From: Selenomonadaceae bacterium
GTDB taxonomy: Bacteria > Bacillota > Negativicutes > Selenomonadales > Selenomonadaceae
DNA length: 64,000 nt
Reading direction: 5' to 3'
Assembly: GCA_024698045.1 (NCBI GenBank)
Contig: JAILRS010000039.1
Coordinates: 1-64,000 of the forward strand
Below the pieces are notes generated by a model. That model was not told where the DNA came from. It saw only the letters and a program-made list of their open reading frames with translations, and made no database searches. A program made the translations under genes and the position numbers. The number at the start of each line of letters is the position of its first letter. Position 1 is the first letter of the stretch. Below are positions 23,627-31,081 of the stretch, piece after piece.

Positions 23627-26600
23627 ATGGCAAACACATGGAAAGTAGAAAAAGGTAAAGCAACTTATCAGTCAGGGGGCGGCAACATTGTATTAAACGG
23701 CGTATCTTCGGGTGTCAAATCGAGTGGCGATAATCTCGTTGCCGAAGGCGGCAGCGGCGGCGTGCCCGAAGGCGCAATCCATATCACTGCCGATAATATC
23801 AGCCAATACTTCAACATAGATTTCTTTGATAATTGTACTTACAATCTCACGAGCGGCAATTATTATATCGACAGCGCAATTAATCTCGGGGAATATAGCG
23901 TTAGGGTCAACGAAGATGCCACACTCTATGTCCTCGACGGCGCAAATATCACTTCCGATGACACTGCTCTGTCTAACAGCGGCACGGTAAATATCACGGG
24001 CGGGTCTTTCTCTACAAACGATGGTATTGCTCTGTCTAACTTCGGTACGGTAAATATCACGGGCGGGTCTTTCTCTACAAACGATGGCATTGCTCTGGCT
24101 AACTCCGGCGAGGCAGTAGCAAATATCTCGGGCGGCTCCTTCTCCGGCATAACTGCTCTGAATAACATTGGCACGGCAAATATCTCGGGCGGCACTTTCA
24201 CTTCCACAAGCGTATTCTGCCATGCTCTGGAGAATGCAGGCACGGCAAATATCGTGGGCGGCACTTTCTCCGGCGACACCGCTCTATTTAACTGGCGTGG
24301 CACGGCAAATATCTCGGGCGGCGAATTCACTGCCAAATATAATGCTTTGTATAACGAAGAAAAATACACGGCAAATGTTTACAGCACCACCAACGACAAC
24401 ACGGGCACATATGCTAAATTTAACGGCATTGTCAATAACAAAGGCACAATCAACTACGCCACGACTTTCGACGACATGAACGTTGAGCAATTCAATGCAT
24501 ATATATCAAGCCAAATGCCTACGTCGGAAAGTAAAACAGTTGCAGGAATAAGCGGCAAAGTTCTCAACGTCTACGACAATGCTATATTCGGCTCCAAAGG
24601 CGCAATCACAGTCAGCGGTAACGAAGGCGAATACACATTCAATATCGGCGAAAAATACACGGGCAAATTCTATGGCACGAGCGGCGCAGATACAATTTCC
24701 GTCAAAGGCGCGGCATACATAAACGGCTTGAACGGCAACGATGTCATTTATAACAATAGCAAAAATAAAAAAGTGACAATAGCTGGCGGCAAAGGTGATG
24801 ATTTTATTTCCGCAGGCAAAGGCGATTTGATTCTGTACAACAGCGGCGACGGCAATGATGTCATCGAGTCATTTAATTCCAATTCGTCACTTAGCATAGC
24901 GGGCGGCACTTATACAACAGTTGTCGGCGGTGATGATGTCATCGTAACGGTAGGCGACGGAAAAGTTACACTCGTCAACGCAAAAGAATATGACTTGAAT
25001 ATAATCGGAACGTACGGCGGTGACACAACACCTGCAGATACAACTCCTGCTGATACAACTCCTGCTGATACAACTCCTGCAGACACAACGCCTGCAGACA
25101 CAACACCTGCGGACACAACTCCTGCTGATACAACACCTGCTGATACAACTCCTGCAGACACAACACCTGCAGATACAACTCCTGCAGACACAACACCTGC
25201 AGATACAACACCTGCAGATACAACACCTGCTGATACAACACCTGCGGACACAACTCCTGCGGATACAACTCCTGCTGATACAACTCCTGCGGATACAACT
25301 CCTGCGGATACAACTCCTGCGGACACAACTCCTGCGGATACAACTCCTGCGGACACAACTCCTGCGGACACAATTCCTGCGGATACAGTGCCGCCCAATG
25401 TTTTTGTTATCGAAGGAGATACAAAAACCTCTATTGACATGTCAAATTCCGGATATGATTCAATCGTTGCATCTTCCGGCAAAGTTATTTTGGAGAATTA
25501 CAATTCGGATTCCGAGGCGGGAATAGTCACCCCCAATGTCAGCGATATCGCGAAGGGAATCAAAGACAAATCAATAGTGCTCAGCGGTGACGAGATAGAA
25601 GTAAATTCCTCGGCGACGGTCAAAGTCAGCGGCTCCGAAGATTTCACGACGGCGAACTTAATATCTTCGGAAGGTAAGACCCAAAAAGTAGCATTCACCG
25701 GCAAAAACGGCGGAGATCTGGATATCAGAGGCAAGAGCGGCAAATTTATTCTTCAAGGCAATTACGTCGGAAAAAATTCTAAAGGCACGAACATAATAGG
25801 TAACAGTAACAACGATATAATTTTCGCCGGATCAAAAGACACAATCAATGGCGGCGGCGGTCAAAATACTCTTTACTTGACTAATCCCAAACTTCGCAAG
25901 AACGAAGACGGCGCGACAATCGTCCTCGGTGACAAAAGTCAAAATACGGTCAGCGGATTCGGCAGTAATGATGTGGTTCAAGTTGAGGATTTGGATGACT
26001 TCACATATTCGTTCAAAAATAAAAATTTAGTCCTCAGTTCCGATAAAGGTAAATTGAAATTTGACGACGTAATGACGGAGGGAATAACAATCAGCGACGG
26101 AAGCGATGAGATTAAAGCGGTATTTGCGGATTCTGGCGAGAGTATATCGGTTGACGGTGATAACCTGCCGACTAAATTCTTAGGGAAAAAATCGGGCTTG
26201 GATTTCTCGGCAGTCGACGAAAAGACTTACGTAAATCTGAGCGAGGGAATCGGCACCGTTAACAGAAAATCCTTCGGCATGAGCGGCATAAACAAAGTGC
26301 AGGCAGGCGACGGGAATTCAACGGTTATCGGTTCCGACAGTGGAGATACTTTGACTGCAGGCGACGGCAGTACAAATCTCAGCGGCGGTAAGGGCGCTGA
26401 TTTATTAATCGGGCGCAGTGATTCGGATAACAAGACCGGCAGGACGACTTTCCAATTTGAAGCGGGCGACGGTCATGATGTTATCAAGAACTTTGAATTC
26501 ATGACGGGTGACAATAGCAAAACTGCCGATAGCATATCGGTTGACGGCGATGTTAACAGTGCTCATCTTTCGGGCGATGATGTTATTGTCGTGCTTGATG

Positions 26601-27208
26601 GCGGTGCTCAAATCAAAGTAAAAGATGCGGCCGATAAAGTGATATCGATAAACGGTTTGGCAGCGAAGGTCGGGAGAAAACTTTCCTACGACGGAGTAGC
26701 TGATAACTACATAGGCAGCGGCACAAGTTCGTTAAGTGTCGATTCGAGTGTAGGCAGTGCGGAGATTTGGCTCGACAATTCACAAGATACGAAATTCTAC
26801 GGCGATATAAGAACGCTCGACGCCTCGGAAGTCAAAGGAAGTACAAAACTAGTCGGCAACGATAGTGACAATGTAATTTATGCAGGACAAGGCGACGCAA
26901 GTCTCTGGGGCGGCGCTTCGGCTAGCAACGACGAATTAATCGGCGGCGGCGGTAAAAATACTTTCTTCTATTGCAACGGCAACGGCAATGACGTTATCAA
27001 AAGCAACGGCGTTAATGATACCGTTATCCTCGCCGATGTTATGGCCGAGAATTTGGCAAGCGGCAATATTACAGCTAATTCGGTTACCATAAATCTCACG
27101 GACGGCGGCTCACTCACTGTCAACGGTACGACGGATGTCACTTATCAACTGGCCGACGGCTCTCAATATTCGGCGAATCGTTCAACAGGTGAATGGCAAG
27201 CAAAATAA
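23627..27208 (+). CDS. Repetitive surface/secreted-type protein with PADTT repeats and giant-family C-terminal module
   Basis: A 1193-aa protein without a classical signal peptide; GGGAGGATTTGATTTTT precedes ATG 23627. Residues about 110-240 hold repeats of some 21 aa (NITGGSFSTNDGIALSN), typical of a right-handed beta-helix. Residues 330-460 hold loosely RTX-like Gly/Asp motifs (GTSGADTIS, GLNGNDVIY, GGKGDDFIS, SGDGNDVIE). A linker of 24 PADT[T/I/V] units follows (about 469-588). Residues about 622-1193 are a module also found at the end of the 6278-aa protein: shared ILENYNSDS, TQKVAF, GGGQNTLYL, GGKGADLLIGRSDSD, and a closing YQLADGSQYSANRSTGEW. The degenerate RTX motifs suggest calcium binding and possibly type I export, but no secretion genes lie nearby. 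An adhesin or surface-layer role is inference. Confidence 0.8.
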   Translation: MANTWKVEKGKATYQSGGGNIVLNGVSSGVKSSGDNLVAEGGSGGVPEGAIHITADNISQYFNIDFFDNCTYNLTSGNYYIDSAINLGEYSVRVNEDATLYVLDGANITSDDTALSNSGTVNITGGSFSTNDGIALSNFGTVNITGGSFSTNDGIALANSGEAVANISGGSFSGITALNNIGTANISGGTFTSTSVFCHALENAGTANIVGGTFSGDTALFNWRGTANISGGEFTAKYNALYNEEKYTANVYSTTNDNTGTYAKFNGIVNNKGTINYATTFDDMNVEQFNAYISSQMPTSESKTVAGISGKVLNVYDNAIFGSKGAITVSGNEGEYTFNIGEKYTGKFYGTSGADTISVKGAAYINGLNGNDVIYNNSKNKKVTIAGGKGDDFISAGKGDLILYNSGDGNDVIESFNSNSSLSIAGGTYTTVVGGDDVIVTVGDGKVTLVNAKEYDLNIIGTYGGDTTPADTTPADTTPADTTPADTTPADTTPADTTPADTTPADTTPADTTPADTTPADTTPADTTPADTTPADTTPADTTPADTTPADTTPADTTPADTTPADTTPADTTPADTTPADTIPADTVPPNVFVIEGDTKTSIDMSNSGYDSIVASSGKVILENYNSDSEAGIVTPNVSDIAKGIKDKSIVLSGDEIEVNSSATVKVSGSEDFTTANLISSEGKTQKVAFTGKNGGDLDIRGKSGKFILQGNYVGKNSKGTNIIGNSNNDIIFAGSKDTINGGGGQNTLYLTNPKLRKNEDGATIVLGDKSQNTVSGFGSNDVVQVEDLDDFTYSFKNKNLVLSSDKGKLKFDDVMTEGITISDGSDEIKAVFADSGESISVDGDNLPTKFLGKKSGLDFSAVDEKTYVNLSEGIGTVNRKSFGMSGINKVQAGDGNSTVIGSDSGDTLTAGDGSTNLSGGKGADLLIGRSDSDNKTGRTTFQFEAGDGHDVIKNFEFMTGDNSKTADSISVDGDVNSAHLSGDDVIVVLDGGAQIKVKDAADKVISINGLAAKVGRKLSYDGVADNYIGSGTSSLSVDSSVGSAEIWLDNSQDTKFYGDIRTLDASEVKGSTKLVGNDSDNVIYAGQGDASLWGGASASNDELIGGGGKNTFFYCNGNGNDVIKSNGVNDTVILADVMAENLASGNITANSVTINLTDGGSLTVNGTTDVTYQLADGSQYSANRSTGEWQAK
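23981..24340 (+). repeat. 63-base in-gene repeats encoding beta-helix rungs
   Basis: About six units encode the pattern GTxNIxGGxFxxxxxALxNxG. The first two are nearly identical and are spaced 63 bases (23981 and 24044); later ones vary in length and sequence. Confidence 0.65.
25031..25390 (+). repeat. 24 tandem 15-base units encoding PADTT
   Basis: Uninterrupted 15-base units CCT-GCN-GAY-ACA-ACW encode PADTT 22 times, then PADTI and PADTV. Third codon positions vary between units (GCA/GCT/GCG, GAT/GAC, ACT/ACA) while the peptide does not. It is an extended Pro/Thr linker between the two halves of the protein. Confidence 0.95.
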
Positions 27209-27233
27209 ATTTTTCCTGATTGACTAAAAAATT

Positions 27234-27262
27234 ATCCTCGACTTCGGTTGGGGATTTTTTTT
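27234..27262 (+). terminator. Terminator of the 1193-aa protein gene
   Basis: ATCCTCGAC (27234-27242) pairs with GTTGGGGAT (27247-27255) around a TTCG tetraloop and eight T follow. Confidence 0.9.
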
Positions 27263-27320
27263 GCTTCTGCGCAGATTATCAAAGTTTAATTTTAGGGGCG
27301 ACATTTTTAACGTCTATCCA

Positions 27321-27348
27321 ATGACAAAAATTTTTCGCGTGCTATAAT
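27321..27348 (+). promoter_or_regulatory. Promoter of the small proline-rich protein gene
   Basis: ATGACA (27321-27326), 16 bases, TATAAT (27343-27348), 31 bases before ATG 27380. Confidence 0.6.
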
Positions 27349-27379
27349 CGCAACCAAATTCAAGGAGATGATATTAACA

Positions 27380-27703
27380 ATGAAGAAAATTTTAACCGCG
27401 TTGATGATTGGCGCCTTCGTATTCGGTATCGGCGTGAGCAACGTTGACGCAGCCTCACATGATAACAATCAACATGCTTACTCGGATAACAACGGCAAAC
27501 ACATGCAACCGCCTACGGACAGTAACGGCAATCCCCCACAGCCGCCTACCGATAACAACGGCAACCCTTTGCCGCCTCCCACGGACAGCAACGGTAAACA
27601 CATGCAACCGCCTACGGACAGTAACGGAAATCCCTTACCTCCGCCCAATGACGACAACGGCAATCACAATCAACATCAGAAAAACCATAGCCAGTTCAAA
27701 TAA
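27380..27703 (+). CDS. Small secreted Pro/Asn-rich repeat protein
   Basis: A 107-aa protein with a clear signal peptide (MKKILTALMIGAFVFGIG, cut probably after VDAA). The mature part is five 11-residue units of the type PPTDSNGNPLP, then a His/Gln/Asn-rich tail. It has no cysteine and no predicted fold; it is probably an extended, disordered secreted or periplasmic peptide. AAGGAG 12 bases ahead points to ATG 27380; an ATG at 27368 directly abuts the ribosome site and is unlikely. It has its own promoter and terminator. I do not recognise the family. Confidence 0.7.
   Translation: MKKILTALMIGAFVFGIGVSNVDAASHDNNQHAYSDNNGKHMQPPTDSNGNPPQPPTDNNGNPLPPPTDSNGKHMQPPTDSNGNPLPPPNDDNGNHNQHQKNHSQFK
27509..27673 (+). 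repeat. Five 33-base units encoding PPTDSNGNxxx
   Basis: Five consecutive 33-base units; units 1 and 4 are almost identical in their first 24 bases. The unit peptide is PP[TN]D[SND]NG[NK] plus three variable residues. Confidence 0.85.
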
Positions 27704-27724
27704 ATTTTGATTGACACAAAAATA

Positions 27725-27757
27725 AAAGCGACCGCCCGATAAAGGTAGTCGCTTTTT
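27725..27757. terminator. Bidirectional terminator between the small protein gene and korC
   Basis: AAAGCGAC (27725-27732) pairs with GTCGCTTT (27748-27755). T-runs follow on both strands. Confidence 0.8.
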
Positions 27758-27777
27758 GTTTTAGTTTATGAGAGTTT

Positions 27778-28299
27778 TTAAATTGCGTCGAAGCCCAACT
27801 GTAATGCCTTCATATTCTGATCCACGGTGTGCGGCGGTACTCTCGTCGCCACAGATTTTTTTATCGTTTCGAAGTCTACAAGCTTCGTGACTTTGACTAA
27901 GACACCCAATGCCACTATGTTTGCGAAAAGTGCCTTGCCTAAATTTTCCACCGCCAATTTCGTTATCGGCACGCGAATTATATTTTTGAAGTCGGGCGAA
28001 GTCGGGACTAAATCATCATCCAAAATCAAAGTGCCTTCCGGATTCAAATCGACAAAATATTTATCCGCCGCCTTCTGTGTCATCGCTAAAACGAAATCGG
28101 GATTCTTTACGTGCGGATGATAAATTTTTTCGTCGTCGATTATGACTTCTGATTTAGATGCGCCGCCGCGAGCCTCGGGGCCGTAACTTTGCGATTGAAC
28201 TGCTTGTTTACCTTCGGATACAGCAGCCTCCGCCAAAATGATTGCAGCCGTTATGACTCCTTGACCGCCCGAGCCCGATAATCTTAATTGCTTTCTCAC
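27778..28299 (-). CDS. korC: 2-oxoacid:ferredoxin oxidoreductase, gamma subunit
   Basis: A 173-aa subunit with the gamma-domain signature LSGSGGQGVITAAIILAEAA and QSYGPEARGGASKSEV. In the KorDABC enzyme the complex oxidatively decarboxylates a 2-oxoacid (most often 2-oxoglutarate to succinyl-CoA) with CoA, reducing ferredoxin; in anaerobes it may also run in the reductive direction. The start overlaps the korB stop by ATGA. It is last in the operon. Substrate preference (2-oxoglutarate versus branched-chain 2-oxoacids) cannot be settled by eye. Confidence 0.9.
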   Translation of the reverse strand: MRKQLRLSGSGGQGVITAAIILAEAAVSEGKQAVQSQSYGPEARGGASKSEVIIDDEKIYHPHVKNPDFVLAMTQKAADKYFVDLNPEGTLILDDDLVPTSPDFKNIIRVPITKLAVENLGKALFANIVALGVLVKVTKLVDFETIKKSVATRVPPHTVDQNMKALQLGFDAI

Positions 28300-29126
28300 T
28301 GCGCAGCACCTCCCGCGATTTCGATAACGTGATGATATGCCGCGTCGTAAGGTTGCGCCTCAGCTTTATAGAACACGCCTATCGGGAATTTTTCCTCAGA
28401 CTTCTTTTCGTCGGGCAATTTATCCCATGCCGTTTTCATGACCGCATTATCGCGCATCCACTCCATCATTTTAGCAGGGTCGCCCATTTTATTGCGACGT
28501 CCGTACGCTGTCGGGCATTGTACTAAAGCCTCTATGAATGAAAAGCCGTGATTGTCTAATGCTTCGTCAATGGTCTTCACAAGGTGTTGAACGTGAAACG
28601 CCGTGGAACGTGCAACGAATGTCGCGCCTGCCGCCTCCGCCAATTTGCAAGAATCAAATGTCCTGTCTACACTGCCGTAGGGTGCAGTTGTCGCTTTCTT
28701 ACCTAACGGAGTTGTCGGCGAGGCTTGTCCGCCCGTCATACCGTAAATGTTGTTGTTAAACATGATAACCGTTAAGTCTACGTTGCGGCGACAGCCGTGG
28801 ATAAAGTGATTGCCGCCGATTGCCGTACAATCTCCGTCGCCCGTGATTACTATTACATTCAATTCGGGACGCGCCAATTTTATTCCCGTAGCAAAGGGAA
28901 TCGCGCGACCGTGAGCGGTGTGGAGCGTATCAAAATCCATGTAGCCCGATGCACGCGACGAACAACCTATGCCGCTGACGATAACCGTATTGTCCTGCGT
29001 ATATCCTTCATGCTTTTCTATTGCCTGCACTATCGCTTTCATTACTATGCCGTTGCCGCAACCCGGACACCATAAATGCGGCAGGCGGTTTTGTCTGAAA
29101 AATTTTTCGTAACTGCGTTCCGTCAT
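28296..29126 (-). CDS. korB: 2-oxoacid:ferredoxin oxidoreductase, beta subunit (TPP-binding)
   Basis: A 276-aa subunit. LPHLWCPGCGNGIVMKAI is the start of the beta domain, and the thiamine diphosphate/Mg site is GDGDCTAIGGNHFIHGCRRN followed by the NNNIYGMTGGQ motif, with the GDGD...NN spacing of TPP enzymes. PTTPLGKKATTAPYG is the usual loop near the active site. The start codon shares one base with the korA stop (TAATG). Together with korA it forms the catalytic core. Confidence 0.94.
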   Translation of the reverse strand: MTERSYEKFFRQNRLPHLWCPGCGNGIVMKAIVQAIEKHEGYTQDNTVIVSGIGCSSRASGYMDFDTLHTAHGRAIPFATGIKLARPELNVIVITGDGDCTAIGGNHFIHGCRRNVDLTVIMFNNNIYGMTGGQASPTTPLGKKATTAPYGSVDRTFDSCKLAEAAGATFVARSTAFHVQHLVKTIDEALDNHGFSFIEALVQCPTAYGRRNKMGDPAKMMEWMRDNAVMKTAWDKLPDEKKSEEKFPIGVFYKAEAQPYDAAYHHVIEIAGGAAQ

Positions 29127-30265
29127 TATTTCCCAACCTCCGCAATCATTTCATCTATCGCCGTCTCTATTTCTTCCGGCTCGAATATTGTCATGTCGTA
29201 TTTCGCGCAAAGATTTACGGGGCATTGTCCCCCTACTGCGCGTTCTACTTCGTTCACGAGTTGTCCGTAATTCAATTCCGCTACAATCAAGCCGCGCAGT
29301 TTCGATGACAACTCACGAATTATTTTATTTGCGAACGGGAAAATCGTAACCAAACGGATAAAGCCGACTTTGATTCCGCGTTTGCGTGCGCTCAATACTG
29401 CTTCATATGCCGTGCGCGCCGTGCCGCCGTAAGCCAACACTGCAAATTCCGCGTCCTCCATCATTTCCGTCTGCACGTCGATTATTTCGTCCGCCGCGTT
29501 GTCTATTTTGTCATGCATACGTTTTATTGCTTCGCGTGTCACTTTCGGGCTGCCTACGGGGAATCCCGTTTCATCGTGTATCAAACCCGTCACGTGAATG
29601 TGATAGCCGTCGCCGAAGTTCGCAACATTCGGTACTAAATCTTCGTCGGGCGTATACGGTTGATAACCTTCCGCACGTGTTATCTTCGGTGCACGACGCG
29701 GATATATTTCAACCGTCTCGGGTAACTCTACATTTTCGCGTAAGTGCCCGACTATCTCATCTGTCAACAATATTACGGGCGTGCGAAATCTTTCGGCATA
29801 ATTCACCGCCCGAACCGCTATATCAAATGCCTCGTGTACACTCCACGGACTCAATACAATTATCGAATGATCTCCGTGCGTGCCCCAACGCGCTTGCATG
29901 ACATCACCTTGACTCGGCGCCGTCGGTTGTCCCGTCGACGGTCCCACACGCTGAACGTTCACTATCACTACGGGTATTTCCGCAGCCGAAGCATATCCGA
30001 TTAATTCCTGTTTCAAGCTGATGCCGGGACCCGATGACGCCGTCAATACTTTTTTGCCCGCCAATGACGCGCCCAATACTACGCCCATGCTCGCTATTTC
30101 GTCTTCCATCTGTACAAACGTTCCGCCAACTTTCGGCAACATCTTCGCCATGCCTTCCGCTATTTCCGTTGAAGGAGTTATCGGATAGCCGCCGAAAAAT
30201 CTTACGCCTGCTCTCAATGCCCCTTCGGCTATCGCCTCGTTGCCTTGCATTAATCTTGCGCTCAT
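29126..30265 (-). CDS. korA: 2-oxoacid:ferredoxin oxidoreductase, alpha subunit
   Basis: A 379-aa subunit. GNEAIAEGALRAGVRFFGGY and PITPSTEIAE form the conserved N-terminal part (GYPITPS motif), QMEDEIASMGVVLGASLAG carries the conserved glutamate region contacting the cofactor, and TASSGPGISLKQELIGYA and STGQPTAPSQGD follow. There is no fused gamma domain, consistent with the separate korC. The start overlaps korD by ATGA. Confidence 0.94.
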   Translation of the reverse strand: MSARLMQGNEAIAEGALRAGVRFFGGYPITPSTEIAEGMAKMLPKVGGTFVQMEDEIASMGVVLGASLAGKKVLTASSGPGISLKQELIGYASAAEIPVVIVNVQRVGPSTGQPTAPSQGDVMQARWGTHGDHSIIVLSPWSVHEAFDIAVRAVNYAERFRTPVILLTDEIVGHLRENVELPETVEIYPRRAPKITRAEGYQPYTPDEDLVPNVANFGDGYHIHVTGLIHDETGFPVGSPKVTREAIKRMHDKIDNAADEIIDVQTEMMEDAEFAVLAYGGTARTAYEAVLSARKRGIKVGFIRLVTIFPFANKIIRELSSKLRGLIVAELNYGQLVNEVERAVGGQCPVNLCAKYDMTIFEPEEIETAIDEMIAEVGK

Positions 30266-30471
30266 TTCGTCGCCCCCTCTTTTATCTTGTCAACGAAAAT
30301 CGCATAGTCCGGGCAACGCAATTCGCACTGTCCGCATCCTATGCACGCTTCGGGATTCGTCACGGTGACTTTGCCTAGCTTATCTATCTCCAAAACTTTT
30401 TTCGGGCAAAAGTTTACGCAGATCCCGCAACCTTTGCACCGCTCAAGCTTTAAACTTATTTCTGCCTTCAT
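30262..30471 (-). CDS. korD: 2-oxoacid:ferredoxin oxidoreductase, delta (ferredoxin) subunit
   Basis: A 69-aa protein with two 4Fe-4S motifs, CKGCGICVNFCPKKVL and CIGCGQCELRCPDYAI, each CxxCxxCxxxCP. It passes electrons from the catalytic core to free ferredoxin. It is the first gene of korDABC, all four with overlapping ends, so the subunits are made in step. The ribosome site is weak. Confidence 0.93.
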   Translation of the reverse strand: MKAEISLKLERCKGCGICVNFCPKKVLEIDKLGKVTVTNPEACIGCGQCELRCPDYAIFVDKIKEGATK

Positions 30472-30545
30472 TTATACGGCGCGATGATGTCAACGGCGGT
30501 ATTAACATCCCTACGCGCCTTCTCTCCCTTCTTTTTAATCCGAAT

Positions 30546-30575
30546 ATTATAGCCCATGATTCGAACCTTAGTCAA
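30546..30575 (-). promoter_or_regulatory. Promoter of korDABC
   Basis: On the minus strand TTGACT (30575-30570), 18 bases, TATAAT (30551-30546). The leader to korD is about 70 bases. Confidence 0.7.
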
Positions 30576-30682
30576 AACTTAAATTTTCATTAAATTTTAT
30601 GGTCTTTATTCTTCCCGTTCCTTGTTATTCCTGCGTTGCATACTAGTAGTATTTTGTATTCATTAGAATATCCATATGTAGG

Positions 30683-30710
30683 TTGTCAAGATATTTTTTT
30701 TTGGTATAAT
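30683..30710 (+). promoter_or_regulatory. Promoter of the giant gene
   Basis: TTGTCA (30683-30688), 16 bases with a run of nine or more T, TATAAT (30705-30710). The predicted start is near 30717, about 365 bases before the giant ORF. Confidence 0.7.
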
Positions 30711-30717
30711 CCTACAG

Positions 30718-31081
30718 TGTAGTCGACTGCTTTATTTTCCCGAGCAGTACAAATTTTAAATCCTAAAGCTCGAATTCCTTTATCCTCCCCTCCCTGACAC
30801 GGTTCGCCCAAATTCTAAAGCAACCGTGGCGATTCCGCGCAGGTAATCAACCGTCGTGGGATTCGCCAAAATCAATCCCACACACAAGGTTTTAGTCGAT
30901 AATCGCTGTACGCTCTAAACGAAATCGCCACACAGATTTGAAATTACATGTTTGCCAAAGCGAAATCGACACGCTTTTCTAGGGAGGATAAAAAACAAAG
31001 AAAGGAGTTGCATATATGGTTAAAATTGTTCATGGTTTTATCATATCGAAAAATCTATTGTAGAAAGGAGATTAGTAATGT
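30718..31081 (+). promoter_or_regulatory. Long structured leader of the giant gene
   Basis: Two perfect hairpins are visible: CACGGTT/AACCGTG (30798-30804 with 30822-30828) and GTGGGATT/AATCCCAC (30856-30863 with 30874-30881). Neither has a T-run, so they are not terminators. GGGAGG at 30982-30987 has no start codon at useful distance. A 15-codon ORF and the ribosome site of the giant gene end the leader. I do not recognise a known riboswitch. The rest of the gap back to korD (30472-30680) holds only the kor promoter and A/T-rich sequence. Confidence 0.5.
31016..31063 (+). CDS. 15-aa upstream ORF (leader peptide candidate)
   Basis: AAAGGAG lies eight bases before ATG 31016. The frame reads MVKIVHGFIISKNLL and ends in TAG 31061-31063, whose last base touches the AAAGGAG of the giant gene. 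Translation of this peptide would bring a terminating ribosome exactly onto the next ribosome site. No run of rare or regulatory codons stands out. Confidence 0.45.
   Translation: MVKIVHGFIISKNLL

Noticed and set aside
25031-25390. CRISPR-like regular repeats
   Set aside because: The units are contiguous 15-base coding repeats without spacers, in frame with a protein gene.
24910-25526. Long open frames in other phases across the PADTT repeat (for example VVSAG repeats on the minus strand, LLIQ repeats on the plus strand)
   Set aside because: A 15-base repeat without stops in one frame is open in several frames; none has a ribosome site or sensible ends.
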